Below are positions 62,792 through 64,000 of a stretch of DNA of 64,000 nt, in pieces. The stretch is taken from the NCBI RefSeq assembly GCF_020150455.1, contig NZ_CP083740.1, positions 930,001 to 994,000 on the forward strand. Direction: 5' to 3'. Under the pieces are notes generated by a model. It was not told the DNA's origin, ran no database searches, and saw only the letters and a program-made list of their open reading frames with translations. Both the position numbers and the translations under genes were made by a program. Every line of letters begins with the position of its first letter. The stretch's first letter is position 1. Source of the DNA: Bremerella sp. TYQ1. Its GTDB lineage: Bacteria; Planctomycetota; Planctomycetia; Pirellulales; Pirellulaceae.

Positions 62792-63841
62792 ATGGCAACT
62801 CAATATTTCACGAAGCAATCGCTCTCTAGCCTTTCGGCAATCCTTTGCGCCCTTGTGATCGCAACACATGCCTGGGCAGCTGAAGAGGATGAGAAAATTG
62901 CATCGATTCAACCTATTTCAGCACAGTGTGACTTCTTTGGCGGGCAGAAGGATGAACTGTTGTATCAGTTGGTATCGACAAAACCTATTCAGGGCAAAGT
63001 TCTTTGGAGGTACGCTGCTGGTGCCAAGACTCTGGCTCGCGGCGAGGACACGCTTCAACTAGCCGATGGTAGGTCAAGTTTGTACGAATTGCCGATCGAA
63101 TTCCCACCGGTGCGAGACGGAGTAGTCTTCGAAACTCGCATGGTCGTTACCATTGTCGACGGCGAGAACGAGGAACTCGCCAAGCACGAGCAGCCGATCT
63201 GGCTTTTTTCAGACGATCCATTTGTAAATCGTCGTGAATGGCTCGAGAAACTTGATATTCATCTCTATGATCCAGAAGAGTTGACCGTCGAACGCTTCGA
63301 AGAAGCCAAGATTCCGTTCAAACGTATTACCAATTCAAATGTGCTAACAGAGTTCGAGGGAGGCATCCTGATTGTTGGCGGTGGGACTTCCCTGAGTAAG
63401 AATCGTGGGCTGACCAATAATCTGATGAAGCTGGCCCAGCGCGGGGTACGTGTACTGTGCTTGACGCCAGTCGACGGAGAATTTCCGTGGCCGACGCGGA
63501 GAGAATATCCTGAATTAGCCAGCGTGCAGTTCGCGTCGAAGCAGACAATACGTGACCTCGACAAGCGACTGAACCCAGATTTTGATTTGTCGGCCGAGCA
63601 GCTGCAGCAACGCAATACGGTGGCATTGGAATCGCGGCGAGGGCAACTTCGAGTCCGTCTTTCAGAAGACCTTGGCGGTTGGCCTTGGTGGCAAGTTCGC
63701 TTTGCCAATGATGGTACTTGTATCCTCGCTTGTTTTGATTTGATTCAACATTGGGAAAGCAGCCCGACGCCGCGTTTTTTGCTGGCGGGGTTGCTGGAAA
63801 AACTATCTTCGGAAACTGATTCTTCTCCTACGGAGCAATAA
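62792..63841 (+). CDS. Secreted protein of unknown function beside the WD40 gene
   Basis: About 349 residues from the ATG at 62792 (GTG at 62786 also in frame). A signal peptide (LSSLSAILCALVIATHAWA) precedes a beta-rich N-terminal domain (CDFFGGQKDELLYQLVSTKP, then LYELPIEFPPVRDGVVFET) and an alpha/beta second half with GGILIVGGGTSLSKN and VRVLCLTPVDGEF. The gene starts 15-21 bases after the WD40 gene, so it is cotranscribed. The fold of the second half looks like a glutamine-amidotransferase-like or Rossmann domain without a visible active site. No name can be given. Confidence 0.7.
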   Translation: MATQYFTKQSLSSLSAILCALVIATHAWAAEEDEKIASIQPISAQCDFFGGQKDELLYQLVSTKPIQGKVLWRYAAGAKTLARGEDTLQLADGRSSLYELPIEFPPVRDGVVFETRMVVTIVDGENEELAKHEQPIWLFSDDPFVNRREWLEKLDIHLYDPEELTVERFEEAKIPFKRITNSNVLTEFEGGILIVGGGTSLSKNRGLTNNLMKLAQRGVRVLCLTPVDGEFPWPTRREYPELASVQFASKQTIRDLDKRLNPDFDLSAEQLQQRNTVALESRRGQLRVRLSEDLGGWPWWQVRFANDGTCILACFDLIQHWESSPTPRFLLAGLLEKLSSETDSSPTEQ

Positions 63842-63845
63842 CACG

Positions 63846-64000
63846 ATGCACAAGTTCTTTTTTTGTATGACTCTGGCCCTGCTTATTGCTTGCTCGGCGA
63901 GCACGATCAAGGCGCAGGACGTGGTTTATCCGACCGCCATTTTCCCATTTCAGGAACGCGGTGCGGATGTAAAAGGTTTGGGAGCTCAGGTGTCCGACCT
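63846..64000 (+). CDS. Start of a secreted CsgG-like protein (3' end outside window)
   Basis: The frame opens at ATG 63846, four bases after the previous stop, and runs to the edge of the window. It encodes a signal peptide (FFFCMTLALLIACSASTIKA) and then VVYPTAIFPFQERGADVKGL, the first strand and loop seen in planctomycete CsgG-like outer-membrane-associated proteins (AIFPF.ERG..VK). With the two preceding genes it forms a three-gene set of secreted, possibly outer-membrane proteins. The remainder is not visible. Confidence 0.65.
   Translation, partial: MHKFFFCMTLALLIACSASTIKAQDVVYPTAIFPFQERGADVKGLGAQVSD

Overview
The window is chromosomal DNA of a planctomycete, most likely a marine member of the Pirellulaceae. 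The evidence is family content: a PSCyt1/DUF1549/DUF1553 protein next to a DUF1501 gene, three secreted sulfatases, a PVC-type heme-binding dehydrogenase-like protein, a DUF1080 protein, a Ser/Thr kinase coupled to an ECF sigma factor, and a protein with an SHD1-like C-terminus. Many genes lack a clear Shine-Dalgarno sequence, as is common in this phylum. The species cannot be named from sequence alone.

Layout. (1) 0-15.4 kb, all on the plus strand: a catabolic and surface-enzyme cluster with a lipoprotein, a cytochrome-domain protein, a broken DUF1501 gene, an aldo/keto reductase, a beta-propeller, three sulfatases, a large heme protein and a DUF1080 hydrolase. Together they suggest uptake and oxidation of a sulfated glycan. 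(2) 15.6-20.4 kb: a tRNA-like remnant with a strong terminator and the start of a long repeat, then two defence-type genes (DUF262/HNH and a DUF4365-like nuclease) and a small membrane protein. (3) 20.6-35.7 kb: a mobile island. Leftward it carries an overlapping operon of a 72-aa protein, DUF2924, a large serine recombinase and a KorB-like HTH protein. Rightward it carries two unknown proteins, a sigma-like factor, a primase-helicase, a 13-copy iteron array, a 44-aa membrane peptide, a ParB-domain DNA methylase, two small reverse-strand genes with duplicated promoters, an HNH nuclease and small and large terminase subunits, with a reverse-strand cargo gene between the terminase genes. No portal, protease, capsid or tail gene follows. 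The island therefore looks like a satellite-type or packaging-only element, or a prophage cut off after the terminase. (4) 35.9-45 kb: small regulatory and signalling genes (an RRM protein, a 35-aa basic peptide, FloA, an enzyme I-like PEP phosphotransferase, a bestrophin, a histidine-kinase-like ATPase, a degenerate YHS protein) and an IS remnant. (5) 46.7-55.2 kb: a kinase/ECF sigma pair divergent from two isochorismatase-family hydrolases, an ABM-domain membrane protein, an amidohydrolase and a quinone-oxidoreductase-like enzyme. (6) 55.3-64 kb: a second and third partial copy of the long repeat around a TPR-thioredoxin protein, then a CsgG-like/WD40/SHD1 protein and two secreted neighbours.

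The most striking feature is at 29.72-30.09 kb. Thirteen copies of a 9-bp word (GGTTCGGCA and close variants) point mostly leftward on the left side and rightward on the right side, many one helical turn apart. They lie around a perfect 16-bp palindrome, directly after the primase-helicase gene. This is a strong candidate iteron-type replication origin of the island. The repeat unit ending in tRNA-like sequence and a terminator (54/55 identical core at 15.76 and 55.37 kb) is a second structure worth examining.
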